Assembly: GCA_918807975.1 (NCBI GenBank)
Contig: OU964918.1
Coordinates: 33,526,477 to 33,590,476 of the forward strand
Direction of reading: 5' to 3'
Length of the DNA stretch: 64,000 nucleotides
Origin: Aplidium turbinatum
Taxonomy: Eukaryota > Chordata > Ascidiacea > Aplousobranchia > Polyclinidae
Under the pieces are notes generated by a model that did no database searches, was not told the origin of the DNA, and saw nothing but the letters and a program-made list of their open reading frames with translations. Of this stretch, positions 34,901 to 45,358 are shown in pieces. How positions within the stretch are numbered: position 1 is the first letter of the stretch; every line of letters starts with the position of its first letter. The translations under genes and the position numbers were made by a program.

Positions 34901-37900
34901 CCACATTGATTTCAGTAATTCTGCATACAATCTAACAACTTTCTTTTTGGCGGTAAAAAGATACCTTAAAAGCATCCCATTGAACACAACTCATGATTTA
35001 TCCATCAGTGGAAGTCGGAGCATAACTGTAGAAGTTTTAAACAGAAAAAATAGGCCACAAAACAAACTCACTTCTGTTTCACATTTCAACCAAAGCACTG
35101 TGGAATTACAAAGTTATGATCACTTTCGGTCTGGACTGACTTTGATCCTTTCTGAAATACGGATCCACAACTCTCTACGTTTTCTAGAAGTTTCGAGGAA
35201 AGTGACGAAAAAGAAAGAAACTACAGTTTCTCTTTTTCAACCAGGCGATGTTCCAGCAGTGTCAGCATCAGCATACTCTGCATGGAAAAACCGTCCAGTT
35301 TCAGTAACCTTATCATACACTATCGATGTAAAAAATGACACAAGCTTCATCAAATTTTTGTCATACCACTCTGCATCCAACTCAGGGATCATTCGCGACA
35401 GAAGGCTTGTAAAGAATATGGCGTATGTGTGCGGCTATTATGACTTTGATTCTGAAAGCTACTCTCAATATGGATGTCATGCTTCATATCTTAGTTTGTC
35501 AGAGGTCACCTGCTATTGCAATCACACAACAATTTTTGCTGTCCTTCTCTCTGTGGAAAGCTATGTTATTCCAAAACAAGTCAGAGTAAGTTGTTTATAA
35601 AGGTAGGCTAATCTTTGATTTGCAGCAGCATAGACATGAGGTAGGCTATTAGAAAAACCTGCGTGAATTTTTTGAAAGCTAAATTTACAGCTGTTGCTCA
35701 ATGTTTTGCCATGAGTTGAAAAAGATTTCGTCCAGCAAGCGTAGCTTATTACACCAGGTAAATTAACAATTTTTTTTCAAAAATGTTAAACTGATAGGCC
35801 TACTCTCACCAATACTTCGTATTATAAGCGTAAAGTACAAAATTTACTGTTTTATTGATTGTGTTTGTATGTAGGCTTACGTATTTATTAATTTGAAAAT
35901 CAAATTTAACACTTAATTTTACGCATCAAACTTTTTAAGGACAAAGTAGGCCTACATTATTATTCTTTGATCAGGTTTTATCATACGTATTGGAATCCAT
36001 CTCGGTGTTCAGTCTCATTCTTACATTTCTGGCTCTTTATCAAGTTCGAAGAAAGCTACGGAATGATCGGACTGCTGTCCAATTGAACTTGACAATCTCT
36101 TTGCTGCTTCTTCATGTTTTCTTACTTTTTCACGATATCGCGTTGCAAAGCGACCGAGCTTGTGAATTGTTTGCTGTTTCCATACATTTTTTCTGTTTAG
36201 CTACAGGTAAGAGGTTCTAAAGAAACAACTTTATGGACCTATTATGTAGGCTAGATAGTGCAAACATTTAAAGTTTGGTCATGATAATGAGGAAATATGT
36301 GAACGATAGACCCATTCTTGTCCACCTCTCTTATCATAACTGTCCAACTTTTAAAAAGTTATAAAATATAACAACGTGTAATCTCGAATTAAACTTGAAC
36401 ACTTCACACAGCGTTAAGTAATAATAGGATATTTATCGAGTGTACAGGCTATATCACAGTTGGTCATGTACAGTACAGTTGGTCCATATCACATTCTTTG
36501 CACAGTTCAGGGCCGGGCAGATGATCCTCCCATCGTAGTTTGTGGACCCTAGTTTATTGGCCTATTGCATTGATGGATGGTTTCAAGTAAAATTAAGTGG
36601 ATAAACTAGCATTGAAATAAAGTGATTGGCATTTTATATACTCTTCTCTTAATTCCAATTGATTTGCTTTATAAAAAAATAGAACCTCAGTGATTAATTC
36701 AATTGGATCTTATCACGCCTCCATGAATTGTATGGTAGAGCCGGGCGGGTTGGTAGATCTGGTCAATCGATTGATAACTACTGTGCATTAAATTGTTGCT
36801 AAATTATGTCAATTCAATAATCGCATAGAAGTTTGAACCGTGGCTTGAACGCTAATGTAGGCTCTGGTAGGCATACTATTTGTTTAACTGTTTAGGCCTA
36901 CTTAGTGTGATAGTTTGTAATTTAGAGATCATAAACATAACCGAAAGAAAACTAAAACGAAATATTTACAGCCACCTGGATGTCAATCGAAGGAATTACG
37001 TTGCTTGTGAAAACGACAGACAAATCCTTTTCATTCTCAAGTAAAACGTCAAAAAAAATATCAAGAGCTCGCATCGCTGCTGGCTGGGGAGTGCCTTTTA
37101 TTATTGTCTTCATCTCCATCATTATTGGAGGAGCAAAAGGACTGTACTCAGTTTACTTCGAACGACCAAATATTGAAAGCAATAGTTTGTTCCATGATGT
37201 TGGCTACCAGATATGTCGGGTTAATAGTCAAAACAACATGCTTTTTGTCTCTACCATCATTCCTATTCTGCTGCTGTATTGCATTAACTTGGCAATAGCG
37301 ATCAAAGTGGTAATCTTCATTTACACAAAGAGCGCTGAAACGAAGCGCCTGCGTCCGAGCAAACGCGGCGAAACGCAAAACGAGCCAACTGCTCATCTCG
37401 TTCACGTCAAGTCATCTTTTAAAGGATTGTTGCTTTTATTTCCTGTTCTTGGAGTACCATGGATATTCAGTTTCTTATCAGGTGAATTTTAGTTGTTTTT
37501 TTAGTCAGTTTATGTTTACCTTTGCAGAAATGCACATTCTGTGGCATGAGAGTTATAAATAGAAAACTACAGAGTGGTGCTTCGTTTCATTGATATTTTA
37601 CGAATGTGTATCTACAGAAGCAGTAATTTACAAACTGTTGGTAACTATAAAAAATTGTTGGGACTGGTGGAAGAAACATGGCTTGTTCGAGTTCTTTATT
37701 TTTCACCTTCTTTTGCAAGTTAAGTTTGTTACTTTTAAAAATTTTAAAACAGCCTGTAGTGAAGTCATTTATGATTATAAAAGGAGATACAGGACGAATT
37801 AACCTGCTATACTATATTGCACAGAAATTTTACTTTGCAGGTTTGGAAAATTATGAAGCAAGAGTTGTGTTTATGTTTCTCAATGTGACATTTAATGGTT

Positions 37901-38073
37901 TGCAAGGATTCTTTTTAATGTTGGTGTACTGTGTCTTTGGGAGAGAAGTAAGAAGAGTCTGGACAAGAAAACTGAAGCAAAAATTAGCAAGCTTTGATGT
38001 TTTCGATAAAAAGAATTCTCGATTTACGAATTTACGTGTAAAAAACGAGATTTCTGAAACTGCTCAATTGTGA
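25881..38073 (+). CDS. Adhesion GPCR 2 (GAIN/GPS plus 7TM), tandem paralog
   Basis: Second adhesion receptor in the same orientation. Inferred exons: 25881-25935 (signal peptide), 26287-26340, 29733-29789, 31101-31184, 34225-34353, 34885-35585 (GAIN-like/GPS), 35975-36206 (TM1-TM3), 36972-37481 (TM3-TM6), 37841-38073 (TM7, tail, stop). They total 2055 nt, or 684 residues. The five small N-terminal exons join in phase 1 and give a Cys-rich stretch ([39 protein letters not shown]) that I cannot assign to a named domain. The GPS reads [13 protein letters not shown]. Other marks: [44 protein letters not shown]. The second extracellular loop has CR where the class usually has CW. Introns carry LINE, hAT and Mutator-like insertions. 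More small exons could lie between 31184 and 34225. Confidence 0.87.
26660..27076 (+). mobile_element. RTE-type LINE 3' end
   Basis: Plus-strand reading gives [20 protein letters not shown] and [15 protein letters not shown], the C-terminal end of an RTE-type ORF2, then CTGCAGTGGGCTCTAACAGG, and a (TGA)n-like tail (gatgatgatgatgac) as RTE elements often have. It is 5'-truncated and has frame breaks. It lies in the second intron of receptor 2. Confidence 0.75.
27190..29376 (-). mobile_element. Jockey/CR1-like LINE fragment, split by a hAT element
   Basis: Minus strand. RT blocks: [38 protein letters not shown] and YADNLELL (the catalytic YADD is now YADN). Further 3' come MKIISGCLRPTPTW-like sequence and, beyond the hAT insertion at 27461-28180, [20 protein letters not shown] with a Cys pair (CACG) and a final [14 protein letters not shown]. 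Several frame breaks. It lies in an intron of receptor 2 on the antisense strand. Confidence 0.75.
27461..28180. mobile_element. hAT-type element (720 bp)
   Basis: Ends CAGTGGCGGCTGGTG / GAGCCGCCACTG with a perfect duplication ttgggaag (27453-27460 and 28181-28188). GGGGCTGCA blocks lie just inside both ends. No transposase was recognised. It interrupts the antisense LINE. Confidence 0.92.
29914..30183. mobile_element. Mutator-like MITE with tandem-repeat ends (270 bp)
   Basis: Units of the form GACATTTTGCCGAAAG are repeated four to five times at each end in inverted orientation. A perfect 9-bp duplication gttcaatac flanks it (29905-29913 and 30184-30192), the MULE target size. It has the same architecture as 12791-13914 with a different repeat unit. 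It lies about 120 bp after the third exon of receptor 2. Confidence 0.88.
31451..32129. mobile_element. hAT-type element (679 bp)
   Basis: Ends CATAGGCGTAGCCAG / CTGGCTACGCCACTA with a perfect 8-bp duplication atcccaag (31443-31450 and 32130-32137). An internal GGATACGCCACTG near 32020 looks like another end of the same family, so it may be composite. Noncoding. Confidence 0.88.
32856..33317. repeat. Long foldback (two arms of about 195 bp)
   Basis: The arm at 32856-33050 is the inverted copy of 33122-33317 with roughly 90% identity by eye, around a loop of about 70 bp. The arms carry GAGCCACCTAGC and ACCTTTGTTGAGCTAGATTTA. No target duplication was recognised. It lies in an intron of receptor 2, so its transcript could form a long hairpin. 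Confidence 0.9.
34885..35585 (+). CDS. GAIN/GPS exon of aGPCR 2
   Basis: This 701-nt exon has the same incoming phase 1 and outgoing phase 0 as its counterpart in receptor 1. The GPS Cys residues are in VCGYY, YGCHAS and TCYC; cleavage would fall between 35528 and 35529 in H-T/T. The presumed tethered agonist is [10 protein letters not shown]. The region upstream contains the typical alternating hydrophobic strands of the GAIN fold and several N-glycosylation sites (NLTT, NTTH, NQST, NDTS). Confidence 0.88.
35975..36206 (+). CDS. TM1-TM3 exon of aGPCR 2
   Basis: 232 nt, the same length and phases as in receptor 1. TM1 is [12 protein letters not shown], the basic loop is [12 protein letters not shown]2 is [20 protein letters not shown], and the disulfide Cys is in ACELFAV. 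Confidence 0.9.
36972..37481 (+). CDS. TM3-TM6 exon of aGPCR 2
   Basis: A 170-codon exon starting [10 protein letters not shown]4 is [22 protein letters not shown]5 is [20 protein letters not shown], the third intracellular loop is rich in Lys/Arg, and TM6 is [17 protein letters not shown]. The second extracellular loop is longer than in receptor 1 and reads ICRV at the conserved Cys. Confidence 0.9.
37841..38073 (+). CDS. TM7 and tail exon of aGPCR 2
   Basis: Begins at a tttgcag acceptor. TM7 is [17 protein letters not shown] with FGREVRRVW at the membrane edge, then a charged tail of about 35 residues ending at a TGA. I see no clear AATAAA in the next few hundred bases. Confidence 0.88.
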
Positions 38074-39451
38074 CTTGGTCAAAACTTTGTAAACCATTAT
38101 CAGTAACTTATGATACATCGAATTCCTGGTGAAATGTGTAAAAAAGCTGCAAAAGCTGCAGTACACTATTTAGCGAGTGATGCATACACAGTATCATAAC
38201 CTAATGGATTGACAACCTCTTCTTAGCCTGAGCACTGTGGATGAGAAGCATAGATCACTCAAGCAATCTCAACCAAGTTGGAGTGAAAATTGTCATATTC
38301 CACAATTTAAGGTGGAAATATATACTTTGTAATCAAAGCGAAAAATATATACTTTCTATTCAAGGCGAGAAAAAATATTGCGATGGTTTATTTTAAAATT
38401 TTCAGTAATTTACGCAGATTATTACATTAAAAACGACATGTAAAATTAACATTTTCTTCCTGTCGTGCATTTATAACACTCATTTGCCTATTTTCCATAA
38501 TTCTTTGTTGAAGAGCATGGTTTCTTTTAAAGCTTTATGTATCAGATAGCATAAAAAATATGTGCACTCTGTGCACATTCCTACAGTACACAGAAAATAT
38601 GTTAGAAGGATTGCGGAGGTGCGTTTTTCTACGCCTCACCAAAAGTACTAACCCAAGTTTCTACAAAATGTTTGTTTGTTTTTGTTCATTACTTCTTCGT
38701 GAAGAAATCGCTTTAAAGTGCTGGTTGATATAAATACTGTGCATGTAATTGAAAGTATACATTATAAATGAAAGGATTTCGATTCTAATCAACGTACCTA
38801 CCGATTATATTATTATTATTAATCTTATGATAAAACAAAGACTTCGGCAAATGCAACAATTTTAGATGCAATTCATTTTAGCTATAATACCTGTTCGCAG
38901 TAAGTTGTGAAGCCTAATTAGTAATTATCGTAAGTTGCCTGTCATTTGAAACGTGCCGATAACGGACAAACTAAGATTGATGCCAGATAATTATTACCCA
39001 ATGACAAACGGCAAGAGATATTATTTCCTTAAATATTTGCCAAACCTTCATTAAAAATATTTTTGCACTCTTATATTTCTGCGCAGTAGTCTAACTCTCA
39101 TAAACACATCAATCACAAAATGATAAGTGGTTCAAGCGAGGTTTTAATAATAAGCTTGCAACAGTATAAAAAAATTTCTTGCGTTATTCTGGTAACTACA
39201 AACAAGATGTTAAAAATGATAATAGGCTTTATTTCCTATGTTTCATCAGTCCTCACGACTGATTTTACCGAGCGGCTAAACCAGGTAAACGCTGCCTGCT
39301 TAGCAGTGAAATGACACACCACAGATGCATATTAACGAATTCAAGAAGTTTGTAGGATACCAGTCTACAGTTGTTCCACAAAGCTTGTTATGGTGGAAAA
39401 CAACTTATCAGTTCTTTCTCTTACATCCGGGTCAGTTGTACTCCTACCAAC
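38074..39451. other. Downstream of receptor 2, no gene seen
   Basis: Presumed 3' UTR and AT-rich intergenic sequence; no repeat boundary recognised before the hAT MITE at 39452. Confidence 0.5.
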
Positions 39452-39719
39452 CAGGGCCGGATTTAGCTGATGGGGGGCCCAGGGCACTTTTAGATCTGGA
39501 GGGCCCTCGTGCAAAAAAATTTTTCGCGCCTACGCCGCGAAAAAACATCTCTACGTATGCAGTAGCATCAGTCCAGTACTGCACAGCATTTTGCAGAAAC
39601 TTTAAAGGCCAATAGGAAAAAAATAACACAAAATCACATTTTTTTCCACATAGGGGGCCCTTCAAAAGTCGGGGGGCCCGGGGCAACTGCCCCCTCTGCC
39701 CCCCCTAAATCCGGGCCTG
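39452..39719. mobile_element. hAT-type MITE (268 bp)
   Basis: Ends CAGGGCCGGATTTAG / CTAAATCCGGGCCTG, perfect duplication ctaccaac (39444-39451 and 39720-39727). It lies about 1.4 kb downstream of receptor 2. Confidence 0.93.
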
Positions 39720-40168
39720 CTACCAACAATGCAACATTACGGCTACGATAAATCATGGTTTTATGAATTGAACTTTGATAGGAAATTGGCTGTGACTAGC
39801 AAATGAGTTTTGAGTAGCTAGAAAACGTTAATTAATAATGTCGACGAAAATCTAAAAATATCTAGTTCTAAAAAAGGCAAAATGTCTGATTTTACACTGA
39901 TAGCGAGTTCTAGAAAAGCTTATCAAAGCTCAATAACTTATTTGGTTTAAATCTACATGTTTGCAAAACCAATACGAGGCCATAAAGTTTGCGTGAAGCA
40001 CTTTTAACCAATTATAATTTAGACCGGTACTAGCTTACAAATCAATGGAACATGTTCTTGGATTTGTCAAGGCATGCAGTTCAGCAACGCCAGTGTCAAA
40101 TTGGGCCAAAATCAAGAAACAACCTAGCCTATTGGTATCACTACTGCAGCCTACTATATGACTTGTCA

Positions 40169-40345
40169 GCAGGGCCGTTGAGAGGATATTTTGGGCCCGG
40201 TACCAATGAGATCCTTGGCCCCTAAATCAAGACATTTATAAGAAAAACGCACTGCATGCAATGAATACGCGGTAGTTCTTCATGTTTCGGGCACTTGAAA
40301 AGGTTTCGGGCCCGTAAGATTATCCCGGACCCGATTCTAAAAGTA
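40169..40345. repeat. One-ended hAT-like fragment
   Basis: Begins CAGGGCCGTTGAGAGG, followed by TTTGGGCCCGG blocks, like the hAT ends elsewhere in the window; no matching right end was found. Confidence 0.35.
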
Positions 40346-40738
40346 ACCCATGTACCTTCTTATTAACTCTACTGCTTATCAGGACAACATAAAATCTTTC
40401 GGTTGTGAGAAAAACAAAATTAGCAGTTGGAAAAAAAACTCACACATACATTTTCAGCCATCCTAATATTTTAAATTAAATATGCTGTAATAATCAATAT
40501 AATAATAATCATGCTTTTATTTGTGACCATTGTGATAACATAGAGTACACTGAGATCACAGATGAGCTGCTATTAGTTAAGCTACCTCTCAACTAGTCTA
40601 TAGCCTGATATGGGCTTAACCCATCCTTCTGACGTAGCGTATAAGTTTAAAACGACGTCGAAAAAAGAAGAATAATTTCAACATGAATTAGCCTAATGTT
40701 GATAAAAGTGTGGTTATTGGCTTGGGTTACATTAATAA

Positions 40739-41633
40739 CACTGGTCTACAAAAAAAAACATTTTTTTTGTTCCAAAAACTTTGAAGACTAATTTAGAGTA
40801 ATTTTGGGGTGCTGAATCCACATCTGACCTCAGATTTATCCTATCACGTCAGGTTTGTGAGATATGATATAAACAAATTGTTACTTTTGTCAAAAGTAGA
40901 AGATTTGGCGTGCGTTTACCACCAACATATGCAGTGCTACAACGAAAGGTTAGTGTTAGACAGGCCAAAACAGCCTAAATAAGGTTACTGGACAAGCATT
41001 GCTATAGGCCTGCTTAAATCTTTGTGGTTTCATGCAAATCATTGGCGGGGGAGGGGGTCAGTTACTTTTAGCCTCCCTTTTAGCTTGTTATTACTGCCTT
41101 GTTAATAATGTTGCTTAGAACACAAATTGGTGTCAAAATTATGGTTGGTGGGTGTATTTCAGCTTCTTATGCAGCACATGGCCTGGATTTCTGGATATAG
41201 CACAATGTATGTGTGCAATAAATGCAACGTCAATCTTCCACTTTTGACAAAAGTAAAGATATGCTAATGTTCCCGAATCCTGAAGTCCAACACCATCGCC
41301 TCTACGTGGCGGAACTAGTAATGCTGAGGTTTAACCCGAGGCAGCCAAGATGGTGGGGCACTGTAGATCAGGACTGGTCGACCTACTACAGTAAACTCTT
41401 GGCCACATATACCTCGATGAAAAGTTTACATGATCTTGGAAACTTTTCATGCTAGAAGCAGTCAATGCTTGGAATCAACTGCGACAATAAAAGAAGAAGA
41501 ACAATATGCTGTTATGATATCTCACAAACCTGACGTGATAGGATAAATTTGAGGTCAGATTCGGATTCAGCACCTTAAAATTACTCTAAATCAGCTTTCA
41601 AAGTTCATAGAGCAAAAATCGTGTAGACCAGTG
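40739..41633. mobile_element. Inverted-end transposon with an inserted segment
   Basis: Ends CACTGGTCTACA / TGTAGACCAGTG, each flanked by taa. The arms remain complementary for more than 150 bp (ACGTCAGGTTTGTGAGATAT; ACTTTTGTCAAAAGT). The right arm is interrupted at about 41264-41505 by unrelated sequence ending in an AAGAAGAAGAA-like tail, probably a 5'-truncated retroposon. Superfamily not determined. Confidence 0.75.
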
Positions 41634-41655
41634 TAATGAATTATGAGGAATTTAA

Positions 41656-41710
41656 GCAGTGGCGTAAGCAGGAGTGGCATTAGGCCATGCCCCCTTTAAA
41701 AAAAAATTGA
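41656..41710. repeat. One-ended hAT-like fragment
   Basis: CAGTGGCGTAAGCAGG resembles the hAT ends at 27461 and 31451; no partner end was found within the next 2 kb. Confidence 0.35.
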
Positions 41711-42124
41711 TAATATAACTGGCCCCGTATCTCCCGGGGGAAGAGGTGGACACGATTGTTTAGGGGCCCACTCATTTCAGTTGTCTAATGTTTTTTTTTG
41801 GCAATTTGAAAGGAAAAAACAATGTAAATATTGTTACAGAAGCTAGATATTCAGCTTAAATCACGCAAGACCCAATTAACCGTTTCCAAAACCCCAGTTA
41901 ATGCGCCCACATCTCTGTTTAGGGGCCCACCCATATTCATATTTAGTTGGTGCAGCATTTTTCGGCAATTTTAAATAAAAAATGTGACAACACTGTTACA
42001 AAAAACTCGATATTTTATAGCTTAGGCTGCATTTGGTTTGGAATCTTTGTCCTTACTATTTGTCGTAACTGACAAAGCCTTGATAGGTTATTTCTGGTTG
42101 TTTCACATACTGGTAGAGTGACGC

Positions 42125-42317
42125 AGGGCCGGTTACCGAGATTGGCAGAGTGAAATTTTCCGATGTTTGAAGCAGTGTTGCCGGGGAATTATACCATTCA
42201 CTAGGTGCCGCTAAATGAAGAGCAGTCCTGAAATGCGTTGCTCAAGCGCACACCCCGAGAGTCGAACCAGCGCCGCGTGATCTTGAACCGGGCGCGTAAC
42301 CACTGAGCTAACTGGGC
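42125..42317 (-). repeat. tRNA-derived SINE, copy 1
   Basis: On the minus strand the head reads GCCCAGTTAGCTCAGTGGTT (A box) and GCGCTGGTTCGACTCTCG (B box), then a body with GCATTTCAGGACTGCTCT. Matches copy 2 at 45183-45358. The insert between boxes and lack of stem pairing exclude a working tRNA gene. Confidence 0.8.
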
Positions 42318-42809
42318 AAATTAATTGATTTTGTATAATTGATCAGCATTTGGAATGACTATTTTAAATCAACGCAACCAGCAAATCTATGCGATTTTGT
42401 TGAAGTTTAAAGAAGAAAAAAAACTACGGTCTCACTTTCTGAGAAAATGTGTTTCAGCGGTTGATAGCATATGAGACTTGTAAAAAATTAAATGCTCGTG
42501 AAACGACGAAGATGTTCAATTATGGCATTCAGAAGCGTTGACAGGGATTATCCAGCGTATACTTTTGCATTTGAGATGATTTTTTTTAATTAAAAAAACT
42601 TCTTAGAAGGGGGAAAAGAGCTTGCATAAGGAAGGAAACTCCCAATCGCCTTTTTTTAATACTTTGTTGAAGGTGGCTGTTTTGCGTTCAACACAGCGTC
42701 TCTTTTTTTTTTAAAGACAAACACTGCGTTATTCTCTTTCCTAGTTTTTACTTTTTGTATAATATGGAAGTACAAACGTGTATAAGAAACACATGATCGA
42801 CTAGATTGG

Positions 42810-42870
42810 CAAAAAAGGGGAAGGCTTTCGCTCAGCAGCGGGCTACCACAGGCTGAAAGTAATGATGATG
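42810..42870 (+). repeat. RTE-type LINE 3' terminus
   Basis: aaaaaaggggaaggcttt, then cagcagcgggctaccacagg and aatgatgatgaaa parallel the 3' end of the LINE at 26660-27076 (ggggaaggctt, cagtgggctctaacagg, atgatgatgatgac). Only the last 60 bp remain. Confidence 0.65.
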
Positions 42871-43589
42871 AAAATTTTTAGTTAAACTCCTTAGCTCTTT
42901 GCATTGTTTTGTAGTCAAAGATGGAGTCCCAACAGATTGTGAAGTCAGTCTGGTGTTTTTGATCGGAAGTCGCAACCTATGATTTGAAAAACATTTTAAC
43001 ATTCTAAGCACCTCTATTAAAAAATAGATACCCACTAGCGAATTTTGAAGGGGAGGGCGCAAGATGGTGCTCACACGGCCCTGTGGGGTAAGCTTTTTTT
43101 CGTTATATATGTTGAGAGTGCTATACTTTTAGTTTAAAGTACCATAATCAATTACATTCGATGTAAATATAATAAAATAGCACCATAGCGATCTAGATTC
43201 CACAACAGACAAAAAGCATCGAAAGACTACATTAGTCATCGAGTCAGCGACTTCCCGTGTTTAATGTGACAAATGTCAAGCATCGGCAAATTACGTTGAA
43301 GCAAGATAGTTTGATGTTCAGTCAACTGACTAACGTTTGCATTCTAAATTAAGCATTGATCAGCAATCTGCTGTCTCAAAGGGATTAAGTTGAACATAGC
43401 TAAATAGCCTCATTAAAAGATTAGCCGAACTCATTTATATGATTTTTTTAGTTAGGAAACCAAACGTTTGTGCGATGTCCTTTGAAATTACAAACAATGC
43501 ATCTAGACGTTGTGACGTAGCCTACAGTTTGAGAATCACAGTAATACACAAATAAAGCACAATCAATTTTTAAATTTCTTAACTAATCA

Positions 43590-43682
43590 ATCATGCTGAA
43601 AACTCGGAAACTTTCACGGACCCCTTAAAATCGCTTCGCGGACCTCTTGGGGTCAACGGAACCCTGATTTAGAACCACTGAC
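43590..43682. repeat. hAT end fragment
   Basis: The minus strand reads CAGTGGTTCTAAATCAGGG, then TTCCGTTGACCCCAAGAGGT and CCGCGAAG, the typical end of a widespread hAT group. No opposite end was found. Confidence 0.5.
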
Positions 43683-43699
43683 TTAGGTTAAGTTAGTTC

Positions 43700-45110
43700 T
43701 CCCAACGTTTACGCCGGCTTCATCTTAAAGACATCGGAGGATGATCTCACTGTACAATGAAAAAAGACTTGGGGAGAGGGCGCATTCTTGTCTAACGCCT
43801 CTCTTGATCTATATCCAATTATCCAATCGCTGATATTGTGATTAACTTTTATTGCTGCAATTTGATCAAAGTAAAGGTTTTGAATAATAGGTAGGGGAAG
43901 GGAAGGTAATTTGATACGGAAGGTAATTTGATACACCCCCCCTACAGAAATGTACAAAAAATTTTAGTCAAAAATATTGTCATTAGGTGGAAGATCTGTG
44001 AAAATAATGCCTACAAAAATTGCACCATGCAGCTAACTCATGCTTTTATGGCATAAAATTGTGAAAGTGTGTTTTTTGAGTATTTTCGTAAAATTTTTAA
44101 CTCATGGTTATTTTCGTCTGGAAAATTAAAGAAAAGTTCCTGATAGATGAAACCAAACTCATTTGACAGTTCATTGATAAGGCTTCAAGGGCATGTCACG
44201 TTTTTTCTGCAATGTGCATCCAAGCATACAAAAATCGGTATTTTATAACTTTTTTTGAAAAAGGTAAATTGATACACGTGGAGAAGGTAAATTGATACAG
44301 TATATTGAATTCTTTTTTGTGACTAATAAATGTTGACATTGATCTACTTGATTTAAATAAGTTATTCTTTATTAACAAGACCTGCTACTTTGGGAAACAA
44401 CTATTATATAGGCTTTCGTAGGCCTACACGCTATCTGCTGTCAAAAAATGAGAAAAGTGCAAAGGATCCCCCCTTGAATAAGAACTCCAGCCAATGATCC
44501 TTCCCATGACCATCCCGCTGCAGAAGCTTTGCCGCACACATGGGCCTCAACAGTCATCTTTGCACCCAAGCACGCCAACCACATATTAAATTTTCATTTA
44601 TTGCTTTGCTGTCAAAGGGGATTTCTGTATTAGTTTTACTGTATCAAATTACCTTCCGGGTGTATCAATTTACCTTCCGTGGAAGGTAATTTGATACATT
44701 TGAGTGACGTTTTTAAAATTTCAATTAAAAAAAAAGTAACAAAGATAAAAAAGTGAAAATGTTTTTAAAAAGTGTGTAAGGGATCAGACTTTCATTTCAG
44801 CTTAAAATCAATAGTTTGTGTCAGGTAATTTTCAGTTAACAGGCAAAAATGTTAAAAGTGTATCAAATTACAATACATCCTTATTGTCAATTCCAATGTT
44901 ATCTAGCATCTCCAGTAATTAGGTATGTTTCTCTCGGTGGAAAGCTTTATAATCAATGAAAGCGCTGCACATATATTTCTTTATTTCAACTGACCTTTGT
45001 GCAATATTCTTCAAAACAGAGACAGCGTTTCTTGTACCGCAGTCTGGCATGAAGCCAAACTGTTCTTCAGCAATTTCACCGTTGATTTTATACGGTTCAT
45101 GCAAACGCGC
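43700..45110 (-). mobile_element. RTE-type LINE RT fragment, split by a MITE
   Basis: On the minus strand 45104-44875 reads EQFGFMPDCGTRNAVSVLKN, AFIDYKAF and, after a frame change, LLEMLDNIGIDNKD. The reading resumes beyond the insertion with PIIQNLYFDQIAAIKVN and IKRGVRQECALSPSLFSLY. These are consecutive reverse-transcriptase blocks, so one copy was cut by the element at about 43885-44872. Frame breaks are present. Confidence 0.8.
43885..44872. mobile_element. MITE with repeated GGTAATTTGATAC motifs
   Basis: The motif GGTAATTTGATAC or GGTAAATTGATAC occurs at about 43908, 43923, 44265 and 44288, in the inverted sense near 44641 and 44660, and again near 44682. The right end carries GTGTATCAAATTAC. 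The insertion splits an RTE LINE, which fixes its limits to within a few bases. Superfamily not determined. Confidence 0.7.
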
Positions 45111-45182
45111 AGGACTGACAATGTCTATGGTGGGTTATTCCTGGTAGTTTTGCATAGACCTACTTGTAAAAGCTTTTGACTC

Positions 45183-45358
45183 AGGGTCGGTTGCCGAAAT
45201 TGGTAGAATGAAGTTTCCGATTGTTGAATTATTCCATCCAACAGCAGCTGCTGAACGGAGAGCAGTCCTGAAATGCGTTGCTCAAGCGCACTCTTCGAGA
45301 GCCGAACCAGCGCTGCTTGTTCTTGAGTCGGACGCGTAACCCTTGAGCTAACCGGCGG
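45183..45358 (-). repeat. tRNA-derived SINE, copy 2
   Basis: Minus-strand head GCCGGTTAGCTCAAGGGTTA (A box) and GCGCTGGTTCGGCTCTCG (B box), same body as 42125-42317 with scattered changes. Confidence 0.8.

Noticed and set aside
42270-42320. Possible functional tRNA gene on the minus strand
   Set aside because: A and B boxes are present, but the cloverleaf does not pair and a second copy with the same body shows it is a SINE.
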